A stretch of DNA of 64,000 nucleotides from Siphonodentalium dalli (taxonomy: Eukaryota > Mollusca > Scaphopoda > Gadilida > Siphonodentaliidae), in assembly GCA_032622095.1 (NCBI GenBank), contig CP136066.1, forward strand, positions 130,605,917-130,669,916. The letters run 5' to 3'. Of the stretch, positions 42,721-55,300 are shown piece by piece. Both the position numbers and the translations under genes were made by a program. Below the pieces are notes generated by a model, which saw only the letters and a program-made list of their open reading frames with translations, was not told where the DNA came from and searched no databases. Positions within the stretch are counted from its first letter, which is position 1. Each line of letters starts with the position of its first letter.

Positions 42721-45420
42721 AAGTCTGTTAATGGACTCGCTACTGGACATTCGTAAACTAAATGTTCTCTGGCTACGCCCTAGGCCATCTAGTTTACGAC
42801 TGTCAAGTAGCTCGCCCATTAACCCTGACGTAAGATTCCATAATTATGAGGGGAATTTGACCGAAAGTGAGCAGCGGGTGTTGGTGTTACTTTGTTTTCG
42901 TTACTCAGGCGCACGCTTAAATCCAGTTAAGTCACCGAAGTGGTAAGTATTGGTTACCACATGAGGTCGAAGTCATTCATGGAAGTTAAAACCCACCGGC
43001 GTGCTATCCCTTTGTCCTGACACGACTCTTATCCGACAGAATGCTCAAGCTTTTTGATCGCATGAGTGTTATTTAACGCCGTTGGTCATTCTTTAAGAAT
43101 ACTCAAGGGATTATTTTATGCTATACTCCCGTCGCGAGTCGAGAAATAGAATGAACTATATATAAAACGTCTGTCCTAACAGGAACTCTGGCGTTGATAT
43201 GGGGGTGGGGGTAATCATTAATTAGCGGGGAATTTCCTACATTCGGTCAAAACATTCGACGGGAATTTTCCAATCTTTGTCAGTTCGGAAATCTTGAGGC
43301 AAGTAAAATTAAATATTTTAATTGATCTCCCACCTCACTAATCGTTGGCCAGTCAAAACCTGCTAATCAATTACAAATTACTAATAAATCAAACTAAAAC
43401 AAAATGGCGGCCTGAATATGTCTGCAGTTAGACAAAAACATATATATTCTAAGATTACAAATTTCAGTCAGGTTCGGATTAAAAAAATGTTTAAAACAAA
43501 AAACAAATCGAGGCCCGAGTTTTCATGGAGATAAACGTTTATAGATGCTAGGATTTTGCAGTGTTCAGGCTCATATTTCAAATAAGTTCATGATTCCTCC
43601 CCACAATAGGTACAGTTAGGAAATTTCAAGCCACGGGGTGGGAAGCAAATGAAATTACACGACATTGCGAGCTCGGCCTGGTTAAAGGGGGCGAGATGCA
43701 GCTGGAAAATCACTTGAGCCTTCTAGCCACGTCGCTGATGACTAATCAACTATATTTTGAACGATATATAGGCACTATTTGCCCGATTGTATGCTGTTTC
43801 AAAGAAAAAAATAACACAGTTTATACATTTGTGCACTGACCATTTGTTAACTTTTGGGGGTGATACTTAAAGGTATATGTAGGTCATCGTGATGGGGGAA
43901 TTGTTGGAAATCATGCATACACGATGGGACTGATGGGAATTTGCTAACCACGGGGGATGGCCCATGTCATGTAAGAATTGTCCAATAACTGGAAATGTTA
44001 TGATACCTTTCAGTTTGAAACATCTAACCTGAAGGGGATGGGTGTGCGAAATTAAAATGTCATACTGCTCTGAGTCACGTCTATATAGCCACGTCCATGT
44101 GTATATTATAAACTATAGAATGATACTTAGAATTCAAGCTAGTACATGTGGGTGTCTTTCTGATAATAATTGGAAATTCAAGAAACCGCATACGACTGGA
44201 CACTATAATACTTCTATTCTTGCGTATTCTACACAAGACAACAATAAGAAAGAATCAGTAAACCCATTTATGCAAGCTTCTTGCATGTGCTTTCGAATTC
44301 TTAATAATGATGCAGTTTTACACGGTTTCGTGTTGTTTGGCGCCAGAATATTCGAAAAATCATATTTTATAAAGAGCGTTTTTACTTCATTACCAACCAA
44401 CGATGAAAATTGAAGAGAAATTTAGAAAATAAGCTATAAATGATCATTCTGATCACATTATTTTGGATATTTCTTGTGTTGCTGTATTGGTGATGCATAT
44501 GTATATCGACCATTATTTATCATGCTTTATTGCCTGATAAATGTCTTATGGAATGATACCTTATTTGATGTCGAATTGGATGGGGCATCTTTAAATCAAG
44601 AAAGAAAAAAAAATGGATAGAAATATATATTGCTCATATGACACTGGCCGAATCCATAGCGCAACAGCAAACATCGGAGGAAACATCCCTCAACTGGCGA
44701 GTCCGAATTCGAATTAAATAATAATTGAAATGTGTTGCTTTTGGCCATGGACAACAATACCTGTCCGTACTGAACTGTGTGCGTATTATATTCAGGTAAT
44801 CAAGACAGAGCTGTGGACCAGGCCAGATGGATAGTTGGTTCCAATGACAGTTCAATGGGTGGGTTTTAAGTTAGATAATATTCTCAGCGTCGGGAATTCG
44901 GTCAAGAATCAACTCGGCGCAAGCGCCTCGTTGATACTTTTACCGAACCCCTCTGCTTCGAATATTATCCATTACGTAATTACCTGCCGAGAGCGGAGGG
45001 TACAATCGAGCCCCCCCCCCCCCCCCCACCACAACCACCACCACCACCACCACACACAGGGGGCAAGGTCGTGGTCCGCTCGAGGCACTGGAAAATTTAA
45101 CTCGCTGATCAGTGTTGCCTCATGTGCACATGCATATCCGAAAACAATAGACACCTCGTAATTCACGCACACCATTTACTTCAACCAATATACTGGTCAA
45201 GCCGACAGTAATCTTGATTACTTGTTTGTCTGGACCCAGGTCAGAGTATGTTGTCCACGCTAATGAGAAAATACACCGAACACACGGATTACAACCACGC
45301 TTCCCGAATCCTGATGTCGATTCCCTGAAGTCGGTGTTGCCCATTTCAACACGAAGAAAATACCCGGATACGAATCGGACGTGTCCGTCTTAGATGATAA
45401 CAAAAGTAATCAATTAAATA
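42721..45420. other. 2.7-kb stretch without recognised gene
   Basis: Non-repetitive within this window apart from a C-run followed by (CCA)n at 45011-45050. A 123-codon frame at 44042-44413 is unrecognised, without a convincing start context or splice signals. No RNA gene is seen. Confidence 0.4.
45011..45056. repeat. Poly-C / (CCA)n microsatellite
   Basis: About 17 C residues followed by CCACCACAACCACCACCACC-type repeats and CACACA. Confidence 0.85.
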
Positions 45421-45605
45421 AGTCATCATTATGCGGAATTTGAGCTCACTGGATAGGGTATGCGCATGCGTGAACAATGGCGGTTTGTTTGTATTTTTCC
45501 TCTGTGAATTTTTCAATTAATATGAAATAATGGATTAAATAATGGATTAACACGGGATTATTTTTCTAAAACTGTTATGTGTGGACTATACTATCCAGGT
45601 TAGTA

Positions 45606-45713
45606 ATGGAATACATGCCAGACATGACTCTGTCCAGAGATAGAACTGTTTCATTCGATAGACAAAAATTTGGTCGTTTAAATGGCAGAGATGTCTTACG
45701 CGGACAGGTCAGG
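45606..45713 (+). pseudogene. LINE-D ORF1, N-terminal piece
   Basis: An ATG opens MEYMPDMTLSRDRTVSFDRQ and then KFGRLNGRDVLRGQ before the frame enters the inverted terminal sequence of an inserted element and stops at 45735. The frame matches that of 49298-49487 once the insert is taken out: CGCGGAC on this side and CCTGGCGGAGTGGAG on the other join in frame. I infer this as the start of ORF1, because no ORF1 start exists next to the second piece. The piece is short, so the start codon is provisional. Confidence 0.5.
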
Positions 45714-45799
45714 GAGAACCCAAAATCGATGTACTAAACCTCGATTTGTCTAAACAACCTCGATCGAGGTTCGTCGAGAACATGTGACCACTGGTGATA

Positions 45800-45951
45800 T
45801 AGTGTGTAGTATTTTATCTTACACCTATGGGAGGCCAAATTCACATTTAATAATTAATTGTGCTTGATTGCACTCAAGCACAATTAATTATTAAATGTGA
45901 ATTTGACCTCCCATAGGTGTAAGATGAAACACTGTGAAATACTCCACACTA
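45800..45951. repeat. Palindrome, arms about 70 bp
   Basis: The arms contain CTTACACCTATGGGAGG, AATTCACATTTAATAATTAA and TTGTGCTTGA, and pair with their complements around ATTGCAC. The right arm has an extra ~10 bases (CACTGTGAAA). It lies just inside the left TIR and may be a subterminal part of that element or a separate small foldback. Confidence 0.8.
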
Positions 45952-45963
45952 CCGTAGCCTTTA

Positions 45964-46414
45964 GGTTACACTGGTGTAAATGTTTTCCATAGGTCTCAGT
46001 GCTAACGTTTTAGCGTATGCTGTTGGCTATATGAACCATGGGTCCAATTGTTTTTTTTAATCTGAAAAATTGACATTTCGGGAAACTTTTTACACAAAAA
46101 AATCATATCTGTCTAGCAGGGAATTCGCCTTTAAATCTTGTGTTTTCGTAACTAGTGTCAGATCCGCATAAAAAAATACTGTCATATTTTAGACCACACC
46201 AACAAATTCAAACTTCACTACAAAGGGTTAATTCCTGTGCCAATGGCTATCTTACCTATGGGAAATCATAGGGAAGAGGTGTGATGATTTTTTTATGCAA
46301 AAAGCACACAAGGCTATTGACCAATCAGGGCCCAGTGTCTATTTTATTCTCTCCTATATATTCCTCCCGCATCCGCTAGAGGTCTCTCCGAACCTTATTT
46401 ACACCAGTGTAACC
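45964..46414. mobile_element. Tc1/mariner-type MITE, copy 1 (451 bp)
   Basis: The terminal inverted repeat is GGTTACACTGGTGTAAAT, perfectly repeated inverted at the right end, flanked by TA (45962-45963 and 46415-46416). No coding sequence. TA targets and short TIRs suit Tc1/mariner MITEs. Confidence 0.8.
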
Positions 46415-46416
46415 TA

Positions 46417-47343
46417 AAGCGATAGCCCGCTTTTTCACGGAATAATTGTAACACCCTACATTTTTTCAGAATTGCCCATGAATGAAAAAAATGTGTTCAA
46501 AAATAATATCACTTCTGTGGTTCTTTATTTATCACACACAATTTAACCCCACTCTCTATAACACATTATTCATCAAAAAAGCACATTTTTCCACCACAAG
46601 TCATATTCAGGCCCCATTTTCACACAGTTTTTGGGGTCTGGTGTTGCAAACTTGGATCAGCTATGGAAGACTGTACAAGATCCTTTCCATGAGAGAACTT
46701 CTGGTGATGTGAGGTCATTGAGTCCAGATCTGATCAGCTGAGCATCAAGCACATGACTTTATCAGCACATGGAAGACTAAAATATGACATTTTCAGGTCT
46801 GCAAGGGTGATCCAAGATAACTAGATGTGGGTGTATATTGAATTAGTTGAACAAAGATATGCTCTCTTTGAAATGCTGAAGCATTTTCTTAAATGTGTCC
46901 AAGTTTTAGTGCTATTAACCTTCAAATGGCCATACCCACCAGTGAAAATGAGACACTTTTATTATATATATATGTATATCACTGGCTATAAAATCCAAAA
47001 TACTTGATATATTAGCTTCTTATAACAATTGGTATGTGTGTCATTGACATGCTCATGTTATGGGTAATTTGTATTATCATGTGACAATTATCACCTTGAA
47101 ATTTTTTGAAAATACCTTGAAAAATTGGCATTTTTTATGAAAAATCATACCATTTTTTTGGCCGATGTAAGTGAAAGAAGACATCAGCAGCAAGAATAGC
47201 CACACCATGCATGGGAGATTCATTGGACTGAAAGACCAGGCTGTGAAAAATGCATTAAAATACTTTAAAGTGACTCCCAGGAATCAAAAATGCCAAGTGA
47301 CTCCCAGGAATCAAAAATGCCAAAAAGCTCATTTTTCCCTTTA
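46417..47343. repeat. Spacer of the tandem 1380-bp unit, copy 1
   Basis: This 927-bp spacer is repeated at 47797-48696. Open frames at 46482-46712 and 46825-47007 recur unchanged in the second copy, but they lack family resemblance. A 27-base duplicated phrase (TGACTCCCAGGAATCAAAAA plus 7 more) near 47270-47325 is present twice here and once in copy 2. Confidence 0.8.
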
Positions 47344-47794
47344 GGTTACACTGGTGTAAATGTTTTCCATAGGTCTCAGTGCTAACGTTTTAGCGTATGC
47401 TGTTGGCTATATGAACCATGGGTCCAATTGTTTTTTTTAATCTGAAAAATTGACATTTCGGGAAACTTTTTACACAAAAAAATCATATCTGTCTAGCAGG
47501 GAATTCGCCTTTAAATCTTGTGTTTTCGTAACTAGTGTCAGATCCGCATAAAAAAATACTGTCATATTTTAGACCACACCAACAAATTCAAACTTCACTA
47601 CAAAGGGTTAATTCCTGTGCCAATGGCTATCTTACCTATGGGAAATCATAGGGAAGAGGTGTGATGATTTTTTTATGCAAAAAGCACACAAGGCTATTGA
47701 CCAATCAGGGCCCAGTGTCTATTTTATTCTCTCCTATATATTCCTCCCGCATCCGCTAGAGGTCTCTCCGAACCTTATTTACACCAGTGTAACC
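47344..47794. mobile_element. Tc1/mariner-type MITE, copy 2 (451 bp)
   Basis: Essentially identical to copy 1, 1380 bases downstream. It arose by tandem duplication with the spacer rather than by transposition, because the flanking spacer is also duplicated. Confidence 0.85.
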
Positions 47795-47796
47795 TA

Positions 47797-48696
47797 AAGC
47801 GATAGCCCGCTTTTTCACGGAATAATTGTAACACCCTACATTTTTTCAGAATTGCCCATGAATGAAAAAAATGTGTTCAAAAATAATATCACTTCTGTGG
47901 TTCTTTATTTATCACACACAATTTAACCCCACCCTCTATAACACATTATTCATCAAAAAAGCACATTTTTCCACCACAAGTCATATTCAGGCCCCATTTT
48001 CACACAGTTTTTGGGGTCTGGTGTTGCAAACTTGGATCAGCTATGGAAGACTGTACAAGATCCTTTCCATGAGAGAACTTCTGGTGATGTGAGGTCATTG
48101 AGTCCAGATCTGATCAGCTGAGCATCAAGCACATGACTTTATCAGCACATGGAAGACTAAAATATGACATTTTCAGGTCTGCAAGGGTGATCCAAGATAA
48201 CTAGATGTGGGTGTATATTGAATTAGTTGAACAAAGATATGCTCTCTTTGAAATGCTGAAGCATTTTCTTAAATGTGTCCAAGTTTTAGTGCTATTAACC
48301 TTCAAATGGCCATACCCACCAGTGAAAATGAGACACTTTTATTATATATATATGTATATCACTGGCTATAAAATCCAAAATACTTGATAGATTAGCTTCT
48401 TATAACAATTGGTATGTGTGTCATTGACATGCTCATGTTATGGGTAATTTGCATTATCATGTGACAATTATCACCTTGAAATTTTTTGAAAATACCTTGA
48501 AAAATTGGCATTTTTTATGAAAAATCATACCATTTTTTTGGCCGATGTAAGTGAAAGAAGACATCAGCAGCAAGAATAGCCACACCATGCATGGGAGATT
48601 CATTGGACTGAAAGACCAGGCTGTGAAAAATGCATTAAAATACTTTAAAGTGACTCCCAGGAATCAAAAATGCCAAAAAGCTCATTTTTCCCTTTA
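47797..48696. repeat. Spacer of the tandem unit, copy 2
   Basis: Matches 46417-47343 with few substitutions (for example CACCCTCTAT for CACTCTCTAT, TTTGCATTATC for TTTGTATTATC) and one 27-base copy-number difference at the end. Confidence 0.85.
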
Positions 48697-49123
48697 GGTT
48701 ACACTGGTGTAAATGTTTTCCATAGGTCTCAGTGCTAACGTTTTAGCGTATGCTGTTGGCTATATGAACCATGGGTCCAATTGTTTTTTTTAATCTGAAA
48801 AATTGACATTTCGGGAAACTTTTTACACAAAAAAATCATATCTGTCTAGCAGGGAATTCGCCTTTAAATCTTGTGTTTTCGTAACTAGTGTCAGATCCGC
48901 ATAAAAAAATACTGTCATATTTTAGACCACACCAACAAATTCAAACTTCACTACAAAGGGTTAATTCCTGTGCCAATGGCTATCTTACCTATGGGAAATC
49001 ATAGGGAAGAGGTGTGATGATTTTTTTATGCAAAAAGCACACAAGGCTATTGACCAATCAGGGCCCAGTGTCCTCCCGCATCCGCTAGAGGTCTCTCCGA
49101 ACCTTATTTACACCAGTGTAACC
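48697..49123. mobile_element. Tc1/mariner-type MITE, copy 3 (427 bp)
   Basis: As copies 1 and 2 but lacking 24 bases (the part with ATTTTATTCTCTCC) near 49071. It ends at its TIR and then joins the host element (TATATCACTTACACTAC), so its right TA at 49124-49125 marks the true right edge of the original insertion. Confidence 0.8.
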
Positions 49124-49297
49124 TATATCACTTACACTACATTACTTCCATTCGTATCATATTTGGTTTAGAGTGTTTCCCCTTATATCATGGGTGTATG
49201 TTTTGACCAGTGGTCACATGGTCTCGAAGAACCTCGATCGAGGTTTTTAACACAAATCGAGGTTTAGTACATCGATCTTGGGTTCTCCCCGACCTGG

Positions 49298-49487
49298 CGG
49301 AGTGGAGAGGGTTGTCAACCCGGACGATATCGCGGCCATTCAGGTTACTGATGAAGAATGCTTAATTACTCTGCATTCATATGAGGCAAAGGACTTCTTA
49401 ATTGAACGTGGATTCAAATTGTTCAGGGAATTTATCAGACCCAATGACGTGGAAAATCGCACTATACATGTGACAATAAGGAATGTC
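49298..49487 (+). pseudogene. LINE-D ORF1, second piece (gag-like)
   Basis: The frame reads GVERVVNPDDIAAIQVTDEE, then EAKDFLIERGFKLFREF and ends IHVTIRNV exactly at the 9-bp TSD of the next insertion. The next codon of the intact gene is at 52370, in the same frame. Resembles the N-terminal part of gag-like ORF1 proteins, upstream of zinc knuckles. The first codon of the open frame (TTG at 49278) lies inside the inserted element and is not a start. Confidence 0.7.
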
Positions 49488-49852
49488 TAGACCCGATGGC
49501 ACTAGAAATGTATTTCATGAATTCATCATTTCTAGTGCCGCACGGCCTGCCATACCCTGTGTAGAACTATCTATTTCACAACATTTTTCAACTAAACAAT
49601 GAATGCTGGCCTTATTATCTCACCATATATTTTCAGTCGGTACTCCCCGCTACAAGTTGACGCCAAAATTTCCCTGTGTCGGTGTATCTAAATCCTTTAA
49701 TCGGACCTTTCTAAACTGTCTAATGTTAGTGACCTGGATAAGTCGTCCATCTTCACGTTCTTGTTGACATTTTACACAAGACCACGTGCTCGGAAGAACT
49801 ACTGGGTAATTTACTACGTCCGGTTTGGCCTATAGTCCATTTCACGAATAAC

Positions 49853-51055
49853 CGTTAACTGATTTCAAGATTTTATTGTTAGCAAACCATTACAACGGTG
49901 TGAGTGTGTAATATAATGAACCAAGCGAACAATATAACTTCTGTCTTGTGTATATACTATTACAGCATAGTGTTAAATGTTAGTAATTATGTAGGCCTTG
50001 AAGATTTACCTGCATGTCTATAGCTAGGAAGGCCTACATACAAAATCTCATTTTTTGGTATGTGGCTTTGTAGATGTTCGCCAATCGCCATGGCTGCATG
50101 CATGTGTCATAGACATGATACCTATAAGTATTCATCGTATTTTGTTTCTTTTTATTGGCTTGGTATACAAACTGACATTAAATTGGACATTTTCGACAAA
50201 TTTGTTGTTATATCGGACAATGGAATATTTAAGTCATCAAAATGGACGAAGGAACGATCACTAGATCTTATTGAACCATGCACGATGCTCAGCGACTGAT
50301 AAGTTCACACCGACTGACATGCCCGCAGCAGTTTTTGTCTCAAATAAATTGTTATCAAAAGTTCAAAACACATATTTCTGGCCGAGAAATAAGCGGAGTA
50401 AGTGTGATCATCATTTATCCACGCACTTGACAAATGTGGACCTGGTTTCTATTCGACACAAGCATGGAACATTGATATAAATCTATAAGTTTCATTTTTG
50501 TCTAACAAACGGACAACTTTAATAGCTTCAAATTTTCGCGTGACGGTAATGACGGGGTACAGGGATGTCGATTTTTGATATTTTGAATCGGCAAAACAAA
50601 AATTACATATATCATTGAAAGATGCATCTCCTGAATATACGAGATATGAAGATCACTCCGTTTTATCCGGAAATGTATCTGCTAACCGATAAAACAATCT
50701 CACTTCTTATAATTTCACTTTTAACAAATCGTGTGGTGGGTGAGAGACATCTCATTTTAGTGATTATGGGGTATAAAAGGACGTAAAAAAATCTCAATAG
50801 AACTATATATAGATGTTCATCGAGCATTAGCTCATAACGCAAAACATAGACTGGTCAGTTTGGTTTTCTGACATTTACGACAATTTTGTCGCATAAAATA
50901 AATAAAAATACGATGAGAAACTGGAAATGTTTATGCACATTCCGGACGGGATATATGTCCCTGGCACATATTTGAAATTTCACGGAAAATATGAAAGATA
51001 ACAAAGTTATAGCCTAATTAGTTTTATAGACCCGTTCTAAATATCCCAGCGTAAA
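49853..51055. other. Interior of the 2.87-kb element; no recognisable gene
   Basis: Short overlapping frames at 50055-50299 and 50271-50480 give peptides with no family resemblance. AT-rich DNA. Nothing identifiable as a transposase DDE domain. Confidence 0.45.
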
Positions 51056-51350
51056 GCTGAAGGGGTCACTCTCACCAAAAAAAGTGCCGAAGGGTACACA
51101 GGATATTCAAAATGTGCTGAAGGGTACACAGTGTTTGAAATGTCGTTCTAAAGGCATTCAGTTTTCGTATCTGCCATGATTTCTGTTAGAAAATAATTGT
51201 TTACATTCCAATGAATATTAAAATGTACTGAAAACAAACTGCTAATGGGCGCCAGACTTTCATAAACACAATTTAAGTAATGGTGTTCGTGCCGGTCACA
51301 AATCATGTGTACCCTTCAGCACTTTTTTTGGTGAGAGTGACCCCTTCAGC
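51056..51350. mobile_element. 295-bp MITE, family GCTGAAGGGG, second copy
   Basis: The same ~45-bp TIRs as 15665-16005 and shared interior sequence (TTTCATAAACACAATTTAAG) in opposite orientation. Flanking 9-mers CAGCGTAAA (51047-51055) and CATAGTAAA (51351-51359) agree at seven of nine bases, so this copy is older or its TSD has decayed. Nested inside the 2.87-kb element. Confidence 0.85.
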
Positions 51351-51359
51351 CATAGTAAA

Positions 51360-51997
51360 TGCATGCCGACGACAAGCAGGTGTGCGTAGAAATACCAAGC
51401 AGAACCAAGTTGGAGAAAACTAAGGCGGAAAATGACACTTAAAGCATGTTTTGTGCCGTATAATGAAGAATTAAACCATAATAATGCAACATGGCGTGAT
51501 TTTATTTGAGTTTTGTTGACATATAGCGAGCGTAAATTAAAAAAAAACTGCGGCGATCGCTAAAACTTTTCAGCTTGGTAGGCCTATTTCGTCATTTACA
51601 GATCGCTGTGTTTGGATACTTTCCGTCACAGAACGCAACATAAGCTCCATCCTGAGTTCAGTCTCCTATATGCACAGGACTTACCCTGCCAGCACCTACA
51701 TGGAATGTGAAGGAATGTGAAGCAATGTCGTATTTATTTATTTTAGAAGCAAATTTGATACCTCCTGTATACATATTTATTTTAGATTTGTGTAGGTTAC
51801 AGCTAATTCTGCATTATTCTGAGAAACATAAATGTGCATATTCGTTTGAAAATGGTCTAGGTCAAGCCAGAATGAATTGTAACTGACAAAACACTTCTGT
51901 AAAAAAATATTTTATTTAAAAAAATACACGTGCAGCGTTAAGACTTCTCTTGGCGCGGAGACTGAACTCTGTCTGCAGCTTGAACGCAACAGTCAAT
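51360..51997. other. Right interior of the 2.87-kb element; nothing recognised
   Basis: Non-coding, AT-rich. It ends where the inner right TIR starts. Confidence 0.4.
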
Positions 51998-52369
51998 AGT
52001 TATTCGTGAAATGGACTATAGGCCAAACCGGACGTAGTAAATTACCCAGTAGTTCTTCCGAGCACGTGGCCTTGTGTAAAATGTCAACAAGAACGTGAGG
52101 ATGGACGACTTATCCAGGTCACCAATATTCGACAGTTTAGAAATGTCCGATTAAAGGATTTAGATACACCGACACAGGGAACTTTTGGCGTCAACTTGTG
52201 GCGGGGAGTACCGACTGAAAATATATGGTGAGGTAATAAGGCTAGCATTCATTGTTTAGATGAAAAATGTTGTGAAATAGATAGTTCTACACAGGGTATG
52301 GCAGGCCGTCAGCCGCCCTAATGGGCAGTTTGAGCTGATCATTAGGGCGGCGTAGTGTCTAGGAATGTC

Positions 52370-55300
52370 CCATTCGAACTCGGTGACGGCCACATCGTTA
52401 AATTTCTGTCTGCTTACGGAAATGTGGTACCAAATTCAATCAGGAGAGGGACATACCAAGGTTCACACGTGCAGACAGGGGTTCGTTATGTGCAGATAGC
52501 TGAGAGTGGTTGTCAGGAAATTCCAAGTGAAGTTAAGATGGGAAAATTCGTGATTAAAATGTTCTCTTCCAAAACAATGTGTTTATGTAAATACTGCAAT
52601 GACCTACATTTCCCGACAACAATATGTGACCAAGAGCGTACAGCCAAAAATAGATGTGGGCGGTGCTACAGTAGTGCACATAAATCTTGGCAATGTGAAA
52701 ATGAGATGATATGCAAATCATGTCTCAACCCTTGACACCGCTCAGATGATCCCATATGCAAAGGCAAGCCAACTACTGTAAACACTACCACTGATGATGT
52801 TGTGAGCAGTAATCGGCAGCCCATACAAAGACCGCCAGACAAACCAGCTATCGGTACCACTGATGATTATGTGAGTAGAAATCGACAGCCCATACACAGT
52901 CAGCCCACCATGCAGAGACAACCCGCGAACGCTAATCGTCGAGATGATTGGACAACCAATCGTGAACGGCTAGGATCTATGTTCTCATATAGTGCAGACA
53001 CACATCATAAATATGACCCAATCAACAGAGTACCGGTAGCTAATCTGATTGATTTCTGTGAGGTGACACGCGATTCAACCCAAAGTGATGATGTTTTTGG
53101 TAAAGCTGGAGGAAATGAGACACATGATGCAAACACAGGTGTCGATGATGATGATGTTGTTAATGCCGAAACAAATGTTGATGCTGAAATAAACGGTTGT
53201 GCTGAAACAAAGTGTGATGCAGACGAAACCAATGGAAATCTCGAAATGGAATGTGGTGATTTCAGGAAAGTTGTAGATGGAAATAAAGAGGATGAACAGA
53301 GTTTAGTGAAAGCCATCGTCCTCGGGGCGAGCAATTGCGGTGGTTTAAAATTGGGCAGGGATGACATCAAAGTGTTTCAATATTCAGGGGCTAAATATTC
53401 CGAAGTGGAGAAACTAATCAACAGTGCAAAGTCAGGCGTCGACCGATTTGAGGTTAAAAAGGTAACAGTTCACCTCGGCACCAACGATATAGTGGAGAAC
53501 CATTCGGATCTGGAACTGATTGAAATGGACGTCAGTGATGGTGCCTCTGCTGTACACGAGGCGTTTCCGTTTGCCACAGTTAATTTGTGCAGCATTCCAC
53601 CTTGGAAAGGCTTGGGTGCTAAGATGAGAGATCACAATTCGATTGCTCTTCGAGTGAACAAATATACTGAGAGGCTGTGTAAGCGGAAATTCTATTTGAA
53701 GTACATTGATAATGCAATGTTCCGTTCCAAAGATGGCAATGGAGTGAAATCGCTTTATAACGCGAGGGACCATTCGGGACTGCACTTCAATGAGGATGGC
53801 AGAGCAAGACTAGTATCGTCTTTAGTTGGTGCATCTGAATACACATGCACCGATGATACCAGAGTGAAGCGTGCCAGAGACAGTACCACGCCCACCAATG
53901 ACAGACCAAAAATGCCGAAAGTCAATACATGAACTGTTAATCAATTGTGTAATAATATCAGTTCTCAAGATATTGTCACTAGATATGAGAACATTAATGT
54001 CTTCGGATATACACGTTATACATGTAACTCTGCAAACATTGCCGTGCAATCTCCCCAAGTGTGCGAGCAAATATCAAGTACATCGGTCAATTCAAAACAA
54101 ACCGAAAACCATTGTTATGACGGCGAGCTAGACAAACATCACTTGACCGCACCAGTTTCGCTCAGTGTACCGTTAGCTCATGACATATCACGTGCGCCGG
54201 TCAATCCAAAACAACCCGAAAACCATTGTTTTGACGGCGAGCCAGACAGACATCACGTGACCGTACCAATATCGCTCAATGTAATGTTGACTTCTAGTAA
54301 TCCATTGAGTCCGCTGAATCGTAATGATTGCCCGTGTTACTGTAGCCAATCAACCGCAACCCGTTGTAACGAAGGCCAGGTACACAGAAATCACGTGCTC
54401 AATAGCAATCACGCTGTCAGTCCGAACTCGACATGTCGCGCTAGTAACGGTGACCAGTTGAATACCCGAACTGCAAATAATGGTTTTGTCAATGGATCGA
54501 GATTTCACATGGTCGGAGTAGGAGTATCGCTCACAAAACGTCAGGCGACTGAGACAAGCAAAGTAGACGCATATCCCGATCGCGATAGTGAGTTGTCCGC
54601 ACCAATTGTTCATGCCTATGTTTCTGACGATTCTCAATCTACCGAACCTGAATCGCCCTTATTAAGCACCTACGACATTTTGAGAGAAACACGGGAGATA
54701 ATGTATGGCAATGTTTGTGAAATGTCTTCAAATAATGTTAATTTAGAAACATGTATATGTAACAATATTGAGCTGGCTGATATATGTTGTGTTGAAAATG
54801 ATGATGTTGAGCGTAAATGTACGTACAGTAGTAGCAAACAAGTAAATGTGAATGTCATTAGGGGCGAAGTTTGTATCAAAGCGCCAAAAGCCACAGATAC
54901 TGTAATACGTTATTCAAATTCTCATTTGCTGGACACCGGCACTCAGTTAAGCTTACATGACACATATAAGTTACAATTACAAAATTGTACAAAAAGCGAC
55001 ACCGATAAAGTTAACGGCAAATTGTTAATTGACAATGGGCATGTAAATGCATCAATGTCATTGTCACTCACTACAACTGATAGTGCTTGTCACAAAGTGA
55101 GTTCAAATGCTGTTTTTGATAATTACAATGATAACTCATCCTATCCTAGCGTGTGTAATGACATCGCATCTTACGAACATAATGGTACAGTACAGTACCC
55201 ATATAGTAATAGCTTGGCGCCAGATCTTGTAACTGATTCAAGTACGTTATACAAGTTTGCTACTATGTCACATGCATCTACTGATTTATCGGATGTCCGC

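Larger units (their letters stand above)
45714..49297. mobile_element. TIR element inserted in LINE-D ORF1, with nested mariner MITEs
   Basis: Inverted ends of about 90 bp: left 45711-45800, right 49205-49297. Shared blocks are GGGAGAACCCAA, ATCGATGTACTAAACCTCGA, AACCTCGATCGAGGTT and CATGTGACCACTGG. No clean TSD is seen; GACAGGTC against GACCTGGC at the edges matches at five of eight bases. Inside the left end is a palindrome (45800-45951). Nearly all the rest is the tandem mariner-type array, so the original element was probably only about 500 bp. No transposase. Confidence 0.65.
49488..52360. mobile_element. 2.87-kb element with long TIRs, terminal hairpins and 9-bp TSD (Mutator-like)
   Basis: It splits LINE-D ORF1 and is flanked by exact 9-bp repeats AGGAATGTC (49479-49487 and 52361-52369). 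Inner TIRs 49541-49852 and 51998-52310 are about 90 percent identical. Outside them each end has a hairpin: stem GGCACTAGAAATG (49498-49510 with 49527-49539) on the left, stem GCCGCCCTAATG (52312-52323 with 52340-52351) on the right. Both loops are 16 bases, and both hairpins sit 9 to 10 bases from the end, but their sequences are unrelated. The outermost AGAC is shared. Long TIRs plus a 9-bp TSD fit Mutator-like elements. The interior contains a MITE and no transposase. Confidence 0.8.

Noticed and set aside
44042-44413. 123-codon open frame as a small gene
   Set aside because: No recognisable motif, splice or poly(A) context; length is compatible with chance in AT-moderate DNA.
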